DNA of 64,000 nt from Thinopyrum elongatum (lineage: Eukaryota > Streptophyta > Magnoliopsida > Poales > Poaceae), in NCBI GenBank assembly GCA_011799875.1, contig CM022303.1, positions 187,526,088 through 187,590,087 of the forward strand, written 5' to 3'. The position numbers and the translations under genes were made by a program. The notes beneath the pieces are model-generated. The model ran no database searches. It was given only the letters and a program-made list of their open reading frames with translations, and was not told the DNA's origin. Of this stretch, positions 24,033 through 35,224 are shown in pieces; the stretch's first letter is position 1, and each line of letters starts with the position of its first letter.

Positions 24033-24947
24033 TGTCGGTGCAACAAACCCTGGTGTATGTTGCCCGGACTGTACATAGGCTCAAGGGCAAGGTTACAGCG
24101 ACAAGACAAGGTCAAGCAGAAGAAATAGCTCTTTGAGAAATCAAAGTGCGGATCAAGAAGACCAAGACAAGCCGAAGGAACAAGATAGCACTAAGGGAAA
24201 AGCCTCCCTTGCCGGGCAGGCGAGCATGGTCAGGTTGAGGCCACCCCAAGGGCAAGTCCCGAGACCTCCCCGGCAAGGGCTGCCGGGGCACCGACGGCCT
24301 GCTTCCCCGCCAAGGCTCCACCGCTCCACCTCACAGCAATGCCGGTCACTTATCGGTGCAGTGTCGAGCCCCCAAGTGATTAAGTGGCTGTCATTCAGCA
24401 CGTGGCAACCATTTCTGAGGAAGATCACCCCTAAATGACACCCGTCCAGGGGCGTGTCACGCAGACAGGCGAGAACGTGGTTGAATGGCACGGCAAGGCT
24501 TGCCGGGCTACTTCCACGACGTCACACTAAGCGGTGCATTTAATGCACCTTATCCTATCTGCAGAGTTAGGTATGATAGCACTGTGGCTATCTAATCACT
24601 GGATAATGACTGTTTTGCCACTGTGGTAACCCCTTGACCTATAAAAGGAGGGTCGAGGCAACCTTAGAAAGGATTCAGACCCTTGTACACCCATACACAC
24701 GTAGCTGCTCTCCCTGAGGCGACCTTGCCGGGCTTGAGCGATGCATGTTCGTCACGGTCTTCCACCTAATCCACCAAAGCAGAGTAGGGTTTTACACCTC
24801 GCGGCGGCCCGAACCTGGGTAAAAACCACCTGTGTCACCATTGTCGTGCTGTTCTACGGTCTCCTCTCTTTGTGCAACGCACCCTTCCCACTTGCTGAAC
24901 CACAAAGGGGCCGATAGCCCCATAGGTGATCGTGTCAAACCATGACA
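24033..24947 (+). repeat. Element B 3' LTR
   Basis: 915 bases, TGTCGGTGCAACAAACCC to CCATGACA, followed by the TSD CTCCT. TATA box at 24640-24648. Confidence 0.93.
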
Positions 24948-24952
24948 CTCCT

Positions 24953-25906
24953 TGATGTTCTTGAAGATCTATTCGATGTAATACTTTTTGCGGTGTGTTT
25001 GTTGAGATCCGATGAATTGTGGATTTATGATCAGATTATCTATGAATATTATTTGCGTCTTCTCTGAACTCTTTTATGCATGATTAAGATATCTTTGTAT
25101 TTCTCTTCGAATTATCGATTTGGTCTGGCCAACTAGATTGGTTTTTCTTGCAATGGGAGAGGTGCTTAGTTTTGGGTTCAATCTTGTGGTGTCCTCACCC
25201 AGTGACAGAAGGGGTAGCAAGGCACGTATTGTATTGGTGCCATCAAGGATAAAAAGATGGGGTTTATATCATATTACTTGAGTTTATCCCTCTACATCAT
25301 GTCATCTTGCTTAAGGCGTTACTCCGTTCTTATGAACTTAATACTCTAAATGCATGCTGGATAGCGGTTTATGTGTGAAGTAATAGTAGTAGATGCAGGC
25401 AGGAGTCGGTCTACTTGTCACGGATGTGATGCCTATATTCAAGATCATTGCCTTAGATATCGTCATAACTTTGCGCTTTTCTATCAATTGCTCAACAGCA
25501 ATTTGTTCACCCACCATATGCTATCTTTAAGAGAGAAGCCTCTAGTGAAACCTATGGCCCCCGGGTCTATTTTCCATCATATATTTTTAGATCTATAAAC
25601 CAAAAAACCCAAAAAATACCTTGCTGCAATTTATTTGTTTTTACTTTGTTTTACGTTTTAGCAATATTTTATACCCATCTCTATTAGATTTCACTCTTGT
25701 TCGAGACCGTGAAGGGATTGACAACCCCTTTTTCACGTTGAGTGCAAGTGTTTGTCAGTTTGTGCAGGTGCATAGATTGGAGACTTGCTTGTGCCTCCTA
25801 TTGGATTGATACCTTGGTTCTTAAATGAGGGAAATACTTATCTCTACTTTGTTGCATCACCCTTTCCTCTTCAGGGGAAAAATCAATGCAAGCTCAAGAA
25901 GTAGCA
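24953..25906 (+). repeat. Athila-lineage LTR, right fragment
   Basis: Continues the LTR interrupted at 10382. The end is placed at GTAGCA (25906) because a tRNA primer site follows 11 bases later; the exact end may differ by a few bases. Short ORFs here are not convincing. Confidence 0.7.
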
Positions 25907-25917
25907 GGAAGAATTTT

Positions 25918-25935
25918 TGGCGCCGTTGCCGGGGA
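25918..25935 (+). promoter_or_regulatory. Athila element PBS, tRNA-Asp type
   Basis: TGGCGCCGTTGCCGGGGA is complementary to the 3' end of plant tRNA-Asp (from memory), the usual primer of Athila-lineage Gypsy elements. This supports the lineage call for the host element of B and of the CACTA transposon. Confidence 0.8.
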
Positions 25936-26172
25936 GGTTCTACATCAAGCCTACGAAGTACCCATCATAAACTCTCATCTCTTGCACTTACATTATTTGC
26001 CATTTTCCTCTCGTTTTCCTCTCCCCCACTTCTAAAACATTTTCAGAAAAACACAAAAATATTTGCCTTTTTATTTGCCTTCTTTTCGTTTGCCTTTATG
26101 TCTTACTTGGTTTGTTTGCTTGTTCGCTTGGAATAATTGTGTATTTATTGAAAATCAGAAAGCAAAAAGTTT

Positions 26173-26742
26173 ATGGATCCTCATCCACTTGCTAATCTTT
26201 TTAAGAGATCCAATTATGATGAACCAATTGCTAGTGAGTTGCGTGCACTAGATTATCTTTATGAAATTTTGCTTGAAATTCATGAATCTGAAAATTGTGA
26301 AGAAATTGATGAAGTGATTCACGATAGCTCCTTGAATGAAAAGCATGATTGCAATGATGTTATTATAAATTCTATTAATGTCAATTATGCTAATATTATG
26401 CAAAACCCTAAGCTTGGGGATGCTAGTTTTGCTATGTCCACTACTTATTGCAATGATCATGATTGGGGTGATAATGCTTCTTATGATCTTGAAAATTTAT
26501 TTAAGCCTCATGATAATAATGTTTGCAATAATATTGAAAGTGGGTTTGGAAGAGTGTCAACTTTAGGAAATAATGATCCCACTACTTTGGAGTTTGATCA
26601 ATCTTATGAAGTTTTTGATAAAAGTGGGCTTGGAGAAGTCATGACTTTATTTGATGATAATCCCACTATTTTGGAAGAGTGTCAACTTTGCATGCATGTG
26701 GATCATGTAGAGAAAATTTTATGTGATAGCTATATTGTTTAA
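26173..26742 (+). CDS. Athila element leader ORF, unknown function
   Basis: An uninterrupted 189-codon ORF starting MDPHPLANLF, about 240 bases after the PBS. It is rich in Asn, Asp and Glu and strongly AT-rich, unlike the GC-rich Tat elements nearby. It contains an internal repeat (two NNDPTTLE/DDNPTILEE-type blocks). No gag, zinc or enzymatic motif is visible. Such leader ORFs occur before gag in some Athila-type elements. The flanks 25936-26172 and 26743-26863 show no gene. It could be non-coding leader that happens to lack stops, as AT-rich sequence usually would not, so I lean towards a real ORF. Confidence 0.45.
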   Translation: MDPHPLANLFKRSNYDEPIASELRALDYLYEILLEIHESENCEEIDEVIHDSSLNEKHDCNDVIINSINVNYANIMQNPKLGDASFAMSTTYCNDHDWGDNASYDLENLFKPHDNNVCNNIESGFGRVSTLGNNDPTTLEFDQSYEVFDKSGLGEVMTLFDDNPTILEECQLCMHVDHVEKILCDSYIV

Positions 26743-26863
26743 TTTGAATATGATCCCACATGTAATTATTATGAGGAAAATATGGTTGTAGAAATTTTCA
26801 TGTTATTAAATTACCTCTCGTTATGTTGAGATTGCTATTCTTCTTTCTTCTTCCTTGCATATG

Positions 26864-27075
26864 CACTAGTGCAGAATCAGGCTTTAGTGTCGGTTCGTAA
26901 GGGCCTTTAGTGCCGGTTCAGCAACCGGCACTAAAGGGTGGGGACTAAAGCCCCCCCCCCCCCCGTTTAGTCCCGGTTCAACACGGCCCGGGACCAAAGG
27001 CCCACCACGTGGCACGAGCCGGCGCCGGGGGCTGGGGGACCTTTAGTCACCAACCGGGACTAAAAGGATTAGGGG
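26864..27075. repeat. CACTA terminal and subterminal repeats
   Basis: CACTAGTGCAGAA terminus, then a perfect inverted repeat at 26904-26937 (15-base arms CCTTTAGTGCCGGTT around CAGC), then TTTAGTCCCGGTT and ACCAACCGGGACTAAA copies up to about 27065. In En/Spm, repeats of this kind are bound by the element's TNPA protein. A run of C at 26950 is present. Confidence 0.85.
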
Positions 27076-29199
27076 TTTATGAATTATGGTGTATTTTTCC
27101 TTTTAATTTTGTGTTTTCCATTTAATTCTTTTTCATTTCAAACATATTTTACGCTAGTACATATTGTACATGTTATGCATATATATAAATAGAATTTCTC
27201 GTAGAACCGATCATATATATATCATCGAATTTCTCATACGACCATTCACATACACATATATATATATACAATTTGGTATGTGCAATTTCTCCTATAATTT
27301 GCGGATCATTACATGGAGGCATTAGGTGTAATGATATTCTCCTTTGGGATTTATGATCTGGTCGAGCAAAAATCCCGCTATTTCCTCTTGAATTGCTCGT
27401 ACGCGATCTGTTGGTAGGAGCCTGTCCCGCATCTCCGACATCTTTACAGGAAGGAGATCAATATGAATGTATTAGTTGTGTATATATATATATTAGATAA
27501 TGATATAAAAATTGTGAATAGTGTTCTGCCAAACGTACCCAAAGTTGTCTATCATCTTTGATCCTTTTGGATGTCATAATGCGAATGTTCTCGCAAATGT
27601 AGTATGCGTACAAATTATTCCCCGGCGCCTGCCTCAGGCACTTTACGAGAATAAAATTCAATCAGATAATAATTAATCAAGCATGATAATGGTATTGAAA
27701 CTAGAATTAAAGAGATGCATGGACGTAGCTAGCTAGTACTACTTAATTACCTTGGGTCGCACCAATTTCAGCTGTTGTTTCCATTCGCCTTCAACCTCTT
27801 TGATGAACTTTTGCCAAGCCCTGCCCGCCGGCAAAGAAAATGAATAAAGGAGTTATTAATTAGTTGATATCAGGAAATGAACTAAAGAGGCCGACATAGT
27901 GCGATAATGATTGAAATTACCTATCGACCATCCCCCTCATGATTGCGTATTCGGATGTTTCTTTATATAGTGAGTCCAGTACTTGAACTTTTCCCTAATC
28001 AACTTCAATGATTAGCAGGATCCAGTGGAAACTGCATGCGCACATGTTTGTATAATTAAGCGGGCATGTGCATAACTCATCAACTACACTACTTATCAAC
28101 ATCTAGTAAGCAAAAACAGAATTTGTAGTACAAGACAGTGTCACTCACCCGAAGTTGTAAGGAAGTAGTATTTCTGGTTGGGTGTTTAGTCACTTCAAAA
28201 ACTGTAGCAAGCTTTTCTCTGTGTCTTTTCTCGACCATTCTTGTGACCATGTCTCTTGATTAATGGTATTTGGGTCAATGAACCCAATGCCATAGCGTCC
28301 ACCTCTTTTCATTTCATACATCTTCATTCTGCATAATACCACAGAAAAGAATATAGTGAGGATAATTATAGGTAATGAACAAGCACATCTAGCTAGAGAC
28401 TTAAATTACAGAAAGAAATCACTTAAGACAATAGCAACTGACGATAGATTTGTCGAGTGCGTCTTGATTGAATAACTGAAACATTTCTTCAAACTCAACC
28501 CACAAATCTTTTGCATGGAAGTAATGCTCTTCCTTGACTTTCACCATGAGGGACTCTCGCCCGTTCTTTACTTCTCTCAGGTACCACTCATGCAATTGAT
28601 ACATTCTCGTTGATAGAAGCGGGATCTCCTCAGGCTTGACCAGAGGTTGCCCGCAGACAAATTTCCATTTTAATTCCTCCTCTGTAAATGTTTGGAATTC
28701 CTCGATGCCTAGGAGTTGTTGAACAGTGACACCGGCCTCTTTAGCCTGCCTTCTATGATCGTCGGTTATTACCAGCTAATCGGCGGTACTCCCATGTGGT
28801 TGTACAATGAGCGGGGGGATGGATTGCACTGCCTGTTCTCCCAGCTGGGGAACAGTTTTCCCGCTTTTTTTGCCAACTGCTTGGCTCGAGCTCGAGCTCG
28901 ACTCCTTCTCTTTTTGTGCACGATATGACTTCTTGATAGAGCGCTCATAGTCTGAGTCCCTATGCTTCACAACCGGTTGAGCATTATCAATAAAGTGTTG
29001 TATGACTTTCTCAGGTACTTTCTCCTTTGGCGGCGGCGGGGGGGGGGGTTCGGTGCAAAATGGGCCATCACTTGGGCAGTCACTTCGGCGTCGTTTTCCT
29101 CGTCAGTCAGGTGGTAAGGCAACTTCGTAAGAGGCTTGAGGCTTGGACCATATTTGAATTTCTTGCCTGTTGTGCCGCTAGCCGCCGTAGCTGCGGCGC

Positions 29200-29590
29200 C
29201 TCTCTTCCGCTGTTGCTGAGGCGGCGGAGCCCGCTGAGGTGGCGGAGACGGCTGAGGCGGTGCCGGACTTGGAGGAGGAGGAGGAGGTTGACGCGGTGTC
29301 GGACTTGGAGGAGGAGGAGTCGGCTGACGCGGTGCCAGACTTGGAGGAGGAGAAGTCGACTGACGCGGCCCCAGACTTGGAGGAGGAGGAGTCGGCTGAC
29401 GCAGTGCCAGACTTGGAAGAGGAGGAGTCGGCTGACGCGGTGTCGGACTTGGAGGAGGAGTCGACTGATGCGGCATCGGACTTGGAGGAGCAGGAGTCGA
29501 CTGACGCGGCGCCGGACTTGGAGGAGCAGGAGTCGGCTGACGCGGTGGCGGACTTGTTGCAGCAGGAGTCGGTGGCCTTGGAGGACTTGT
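29200..29590 (-). repeat. Coding proline-rich tandem repeat in the CACTA gene
   Basis: About ten imperfect 33-39-base units encoding PPPSPAPRQPTP-like peptides on -. The same DNA gives an Arg/Leu-rich ORF and an Asp/Glu-rich ORF on +, which are shadows. Confidence 0.75.
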
Positions 29591-31049
29591 TGCAGCAGGA
29601 GTCGGTGGCCTTGGAAAGACGATGCAATCCTTTTTCCATAGAATGATATGATGTATGGCCTCTCCCAGTGTGCTCTCCTCGTCACCTCCAGGAATGTCAA
29701 GCTCTAGCTCGTAATATCCTGACATCACTTCATCAACCCCGACACGAGCATAGTCAGCTGGAATCGGATTGCAATGGAAGGTTGCTTTAGGGGGATTTGT
29801 TAAAGCATAGCTGTCCGCCACCTTCATGGATATGTTCTTCACTTTCATGTGTAGCTCACAAGTAGTCCTACCTTTGATATCATCCACAGGGTATCTAGCC
29901 AGCAATGCATCATCGGCCTGGGTGGAACCCACGCTGCTTCTCGGCATAGATGGGACGGCGCTATCCAATGCTGGATCTGCTTGCTACTGCAGTTGAGACG
30001 CCCTTTCCTGGCTAAGTGAGTTGATCTGCTCCTGTTGCCGCCTGAAAGCGCGTTCCAACTCCGCGTGCTTTGATTCTACCAGTTGAAGGCGGTCTGCTTC
30101 CTCCTTCCTCTTCTCCTCCTCCAGCTTCCTCTTCTCCTCCTCCTGCTGCCTCTTTCTCGCACGGCTTCTGTAATCGGCGTTCCAATCCACAAACCCCTCA
30201 AACCACGGAACAACGCCTTTGCCTCGTGTTCTTCCCGGGTGTTCAGGATTCTTCAGGGCGCGCGTAAGCTCGTCGTTCTCTCTGTTGGGCATGAACATCC
30301 CCGTTCGAGCCTCTTCTATTGCAACAAGTAAACCATCGGAGGCTTCTTTAAGACTTGCACGCTCCAAAACCAGCCCTGTCTTTGGGTCCAACTTCCCCCC
30401 ATGTGCATAAAACCAAGTCCTGCACCTGGGGGCCAGCTCAATGTAACTGGAGTGACCCCTGCAGCAATCATCTCTTGCTCAGCGATATCCCACTTAGGCC
30501 GGGCCACCTCTTAGCCACCTTGCCCCAGATTATGGTGCCACTTCTTTTTTGCAGCATTAATCTTGTTTTTTCTCGATCGTTCCTGAGCTGTTTCCGATTC
30601 CTTGAACTTCACAAAAGCGTCCCAGTGAACTCTTGCCTTCTCCAGTGTTCCCTTGAATTCTGGAGTCTGCTTTCCTGCTTTGACGTACGCGGCCCATATA
30701 TTTTTCTTGTGGTTGTTGAATGCTATCGCCATCTTCTTAAGAGCACTCTTCTTGACTTTCTCTAGATCTGCATCTGTCAAACGATCTGGTAGGGTGAAAT
30801 GTGACATGAGCAATTCCCAAAGCAGATCTTGTGCTCTTTCGGAGACAAAAGTAACGTCTGGATCTCCCTTTGCTGGCTTTTTCCATTCTTGAACGGAGAC
30901 CGGGATTTGGTCCCTGACAATAACTCCGCATTGACGAATGAACTTGTTCACATTCTTCTTAGGTTCAAGTGGTTCGCCATTTGGTTTGATGGCATCGATG
31001 TTGTACTTTACGCCAGCCTGCAACTTTTTGGCCAGGCCTCGAACTGTCA

Positions 31050-32060
31050 TGTCGGTGTACTAGAATAGGGGTACCCTAGTACCCCGTACTTGTGCACGGG
31101 CAGTAGTAGCATCCCGCGGCCAAGCTTGCGGGAGGACAGCCAGAGAGAAGCTCAAGATTATTAAGCCATTCAAGAACAAAGTATACAAAGCAAGAGTTAA
31201 GGCCCCGGCAAGAGGAGCTTGCCGAGAGGGACAGCTGAGGCCCAGCCTGAGGTTTGCTGTAGCAGAGTACTTGCCGCGGCAAGGTACTTGCCCCGGCAAG
31301 TCATTGGCTGCGGCAAGGTATTGGCTGCGGCAAGATAGAAGCTGCGGCAAGGTACTTGCCCCGGCAAGTTACCTTGCGCGGCAAGCTATGGGTTGCGGCA
31401 AGCTGTCAGGTGCGGCAAGGTCTTGCCGCAGCAAGCGTTACTGTACCACTGTGCTACTGTGCTGCTCCGGTGCCTCTGCCAGCGTGGCGCTCTGAGTCCT
31501 TCCAAGCGTGTGTGGCAGGGCACTGTGTAGACGGCGGTACACTGTAGCTAGCGGTGCAGGAGCAGGTGGGATAGGCTTTTCCCACGTCCAAGACGTCCGG
31601 GTACATGTATCTGGACAGCTAAGGCATGGGCATTTAATGCCCTTGTCCCCTGCCGTCAGTGGTAGGTAGGACATGTCATCCTGGTAATAATGGCCTTACT
31701 GTAGCAACTTTCCACCTCTACCTTTACTGTTTGCCACCTGTTGGTGACCCCTTTGTGCATATAAAAGGAGGCCCATAGGCAACGTGGAGGAGAGAGAGGA
31801 ACTGGGAGATGGAGAACTCCAGTATTGTACGCAGCTACTCTGTACTGTAGCGCTCCTGGAGCTAGAACAATCATACAGATAATAAACCAAAAAGCAGGAG
31901 TAGCGTTTTACGCATCCGTGCGACCCGAACCTGGGTAAATCTCTCTCGTGCACTGTCGTGTTCTTCGCTAGATTTGCTCTTCGTGCGACCGTCTCTCCCT
32001 GCCCAACGTAAAGGGGTCCTTCCCTGGGTCCCATAGGTGATCGCGGATTCGTCCCCGACA
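31050..32060 (+). repeat. Element D 5' LTR
   Basis: TGTCGGTGTACTAGAATAG to CCCCGACA. TATA box at 31760-31768. Contains a dense tract (31270-31435) of CTTGCCGCGGCAAG-type palindromes. Confidence 0.95.
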
Positions 32061-33176
32061 TCTTTGGAAGGCGCGGTTGCCGGGCCCTTCCCCGGCAACC
32101 ACCTTTTGTACAAGTCTTGCCGCTGTTGCATGTAATCCTTTGTACAAAGCCAGGCGCAGACCCTGTGCATAAATAAAGCTTTTGTATTTCGCAGTTTTTG
32201 ACGATTTCATGTTTACTTTTATTTTGCATGATTATCTGACATACTGTGCAGTACAGCCTCCCCGGTAAGCATTAACGAGCCGCCAAGCTCCTATATCTTT
32301 ATTTTCTCTTCTTTCTTTTTCTCAAAGAGACAGAAGCTTCCCTCGCGCACAAGTTTGCCGGGGGGGATGGGATAATGATATGGACCAGGCGTCGTTCAAA
32401 GAAACTTTGCCTTGCCGGGAAGAAGGCAGCGGCAAGCAGTGACAAGACCTTGCCGCGGAGAGATCAGCGACAAAGCTAAGTGCCAAAGTTTGAACAATCA
32501 AATTCTTTTTTATTTTCAAGGTTATTTTCCTTGAACGATACTACTCTTTGTATGGAAAACCTGTGCGCGACGGAACCTAAGCGTAATCGGTCGCGCCCTT
32601 ACCTTGTTTCGAGTCCGCTCAACAACCTAAGTGGCTGCACTGAGCACGACAAGGTTGCTTGCCGGCAGCGGCACCGCCAGCAGGCTGCTGAAGTCCCGCA
32701 CCCAGCGCTCGCGGCAATGGTGCGCGCACCGGCAAGTTCCCTATAAGCGTAGGGCAAGTACACACAAAGAAAGAAATTGCTCAAGGGAGATGACATGCAT
32801 TAACTCCAAAATATTGCAAGTTATATTACAAGATAAGTTGCCGCGGCTTAAACAGATTGTTCTTTAACATGTCTAGCGGCGGCACGGAGGAAGAAGAAGG
32901 CGGAGATTTGGAGATCGAGAATGGTGAGAGGGGTGTGTGAGTGCTTCTGCAGGTCCCTCCTTTTATGGGGAAAGATGCGGAACCATCCGCCCCTTCGTCA
33001 TTTGAGATAACTGCGCACGCTTCCCACGCTCCGCATTCAACGCGCGACGCGTGGGAGAGCATGCAATTAAACAGCATAGAGACGTTTCGGCTTATCCCAC
33101 CCACGCGTGCCCGTGCACTGTTTGGGCCTGGCCCAACAACGCCCGGCACCGTGTGTGGCCCAGGCCCGGGGGCTCC
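32061..33176 (+). other. Element D interior: PBS stub, post-pol spacer, antisense promoter
   Basis: No gag or pol. 32068-32840 matches the post-pol spacer of element A (2644-3380). 32870-33170 matches the antisense promoter region of A, with a minus-strand CATAAAAGG box near 32961-32970. The antisense frame after ATG at about 32868 lasts only 14 codons (MLKNNLFKP). It ends CCCGGGGGCTCC directly before the 3' LTR. Confidence 0.85.
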
Positions 33177-34187
33177 TGTCGGTGTACTAGAATAGGGGTA
33201 CCCTAGTACCCTGTACTTGTGCACGGGCAGTAGTAGCATCCCGCGGCCAGGCTTGCGGGAGGACAGCCAGAGAGAAGCTCAAGATTATTAAGCCATTCAA
33301 GAACAAAGTATACAAAGCAAGAGTTAAGGCCCCGGCAAGAGGAGCTTGCCGGGAGGGACAGCTGAGGCCCAGCCTGAGGTTTGCTGTAGCAGAGTACTTG
33401 CCGCGGCAAGGTACTTGCCCCGGCAAGTCATTGGCTGCGGCAAGGTATTGGTTGCGGCAAGATAGCAGCTGCGGCAAGGTACTTGCCCCGGCAAGTTACC
33501 TTGCGCGGCAAGCTATGGGTTGCGGCAAGCTGTCAGGTGCGGCAAGGTCTTGCCGCGGCAAGCGTTACTGTACCACTGTGCTACTGTGCTGCTCCGGTGC
33601 CTCTGCCAGCGTCGCGCTCTGGGTCCTTCCAAGCGTGTGTGGCAGGGCACTGTGTAGACGGCGGTACACTGTAGCTAGCGGTGCAGGAGCAGGTGGGATA
33701 GGCTTTTCCCACGTCCAAGATGTCCGGGTACATGTATCTGGATAGGTAAGGCATGGGCATTTAATGCCCTTGTCCCCTGCCGTCAGTGGTAGGTAGGACA
33801 TGTCATCCTGGTAATAATGGCCTTACTGTAGCAACTTTCCACCTCTACCTTTACTGTTTGCCACCTGTTGGTGACCCCTTTGTGCATATAAAAGGAGGCC
33901 CATAGGCAACGTGGAGGAGAGAGAGGAACTGGGAGATGGAGAACTCCAGTATTGTACGCAGCTACTCTGTACTGTAGCGCTCCTGGAGCTAGAACAATCA
34001 TACAGATAATAAACCAAAAAGCAGGAGTAGGGTTTTACGCATCCGTGCGACCCGAACCTGGGTAAATCTCTCTCGTGCACTGTCGTGTTCTTCGCTAGAT
34101 TTGCTCTTCGTGCGACCGTCTCTCCCTGTCGAACGTAAAGGGGTCCTTCCCTGGGTCCCATAGGTGATCGCGGATTCGTCCCCGACA
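33177..34187 (+). repeat. Element D 3' LTR
   Basis: 1011 bases, same ends as the 5' copy, TATA box at 33887-33895. The following TGTCA is the TSD. Confidence 0.95.
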
Positions 34188-34617
34188 TGTCATGCTGCTT
34201 GTAGAAGATTTGCTCGATCCGGAGGGCTAAAAGAAGAAAGATCGATTCGTTAATATATATACAAATCAATTAAAACATGTGATGATCACCAGATGCCTTA
34301 TATAAATATACCTCGCCGGTCTTTCTTATTTGAAGAACAACATTTCCTTCATCATCATTGTTGTGGACTTCATCTATTCGTTCGTCTTCATCAAATATCA
34401 TACCCTCACCGGTATTGTTCAGATATTGCGAGCCGTCATCTTCTTCATTCTCATCTAGGCTCGGGGAGCGTATGATGTCAAACATAGTCTCTTCTCCTTC
34501 TCTGCCGGTATTGTCCATAGCTTTTATTTAACTAAACCAGAAGAAAGATAAAACAATTTAGTATTCAAATTAGAATGCATGCAATCAATAAGGAAAAACT
34601 GAATCATAGTAGATAAT

Positions 34618-34795
34618 ATACATCTCGAATAATCCAGATAATATGCATCATCGAATATAATCTCGAATACATCGTATCGAATATTACCGAATAATATAAT
34701 CTCGAATACATCGTCTCGAATATTATCGAATATAATCTCGAATACATCTCGAGTATTATCACTAATACATCTCGAATATTATCATATATATAACA
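34618..34795. repeat. AT-rich tandem repeat of TCTCGAATACATC/ATTATCGAAT units
   Basis: Irregular repeats of TCTCGAATA and ATTATCGAATA in the stretch upstream of the first recognised exon of the CACTA second gene. Likely intronic or leader sequence. Confidence 0.6.
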
Positions 34796-35190
34796 TCACT
34801 CGCGGTGGACACCCAAAGAGAAGGAATGATCACGGAATCATAGCTCGGGTGAGATCCCTGAAGAACCTGCCAGGTATTGGATAACCTGACGTCCAACGCA
34901 ACCATGTAGCGACGGACGTGCTCATCCTCCTCCCTGACACGGTGACGTACCACCTCTGCGGAGGACGCCAGCCTCCGCACTGAATGTGGCCCACGCGCCC
35001 GCCACCAAAGAAGCTCCGGGTCGACGACGGGAGGCGGGTTCCTCACCAAGATGCACGCCTCTGAAGGTAGCACCTCCCAGTGCCAGCCCGGCGGAGCCCA
35101 GTCCCGGACATGGCACCTCTGAAGCAGGACGTCGTTGCGAACGAGTCGAAGACGAGGATGCGGGCCGGGCATCATTGACGTCAAGAGCAA
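34762..35190 (-). CDS. Unrecognised ORF upstream in the CACTA second gene
   Basis: 142 codons, uninterrupted, with a balanced composition that looks protein-coding (segments WHWEVLPSEAC, VVDPELLWWRARG, HVRRYMVALDVRLS, SYDSVIIPSLWVS). I recognise no family. It lies between the promoter-like box near 35970 and the acidic exon at 34518, so it may be the first coding exon of the CACTA gene or a captured host-gene piece. A GT lies near its 3' end (about 34790). Confidence 0.4.
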   Translation of the reverse strand: MLLTSMMPGPHPRLRLVRNDVLLQRCHVRDWAPPGWHWEVLPSEACILVRNPPPVVDPELLWWRARGPHSVRRLASSAEVVRHRVREEDEHVRRYMVALDVRLSNTWQVLQGSHPSYDSVIIPSLWVSTASDVIYMIIFEMY

Positions 35191-35224
35191 ATTCTATGCA
35201 AATTTAACATTTTTTCTATGCTTG

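Larger units (their letters stand above)
10383..24947 (+). mobile_element. Element B: Tat-lineage Gypsy retrotransposon with both LTRs
   Basis: Flanked by a perfect 5-bp TSD, CTCCT (10378-10382 and 24948-24952). LTRs are 10383-11298 and 24033-24947. Between them are a PBS, gag, pol, an antisense B3-domain gene and a later solo-LTR insertion. By eye the first ~360 bases of the two LTRs differ at roughly 18 positions, so this is older than elements C and D and the large-LTR element. Pol is closely related to that of element A, although the LTRs belong to a different family. Confidence 0.95.
31050..34187 (+). mobile_element. Element D: internally deleted Tat-lineage retrotransposon
   Basis: Perfect 5-bp TSD TGTCA (31045-31049 and 34188-34192). 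Two 1011-base LTRs enclose only 1116 bases. The interior starts TCTTTGG (the first three bases of a PBS) and jumps straight to the post-pol spacer (AAGGCGCGGTTGCC), so gag and pol are gone. A second deletion removes the antisense coding region but leaves its promoter. About 14 differences between the LTRs by eye (1.4%) make it fairly young. It interrupts a coding exon of the CACTA gene. Confidence 0.95.
27322..34518 (-). pseudogene. CACTA second gene: PTTA/En-Spm domain, Pro-rich repeats, Ulp1-like C48 peptidase
   Basis: Multi-exon minus-strand gene. Exon 1 (34518-34312) is acidic and ends at a GT donor. The next exon starts near 34226, is split by element D, and resumes at 31049 with a Transposase_24/PTTA-like region (PF03004, from memory; to about 30380). 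Then come a charged coiled coil (30330-29987), a Pro-rich repeat tract (29590-29200) and, by 28660-28420, the helical region before the peptidase. Ulp1-like residues: His at 28025-28027 (FHWIL), Asp at 27974-27976 (VLDS). The nucleophile site reads NNLYAYY, with Tyr at 27608-27610 where Cys is expected. C-terminus GFLLDQIINPKGEYHYT, stop 27322. Breaks: stops 30511, 29984, 27995; frameshifts near 30430 and 29040. Ulp1-type proteases cleave SUMO-like conjugates; the role in transposons is unproven. Confidence 0.8.

Noticed and set aside
29027..29646. Long plus-strand ORFs rich in Arg/Leu or Asp/Glu
   Set aside because: Shadows of the proline-rich tandem repeat of the minus-strand CACTA gene; the minus frame continues into recognisable domains on both sides.
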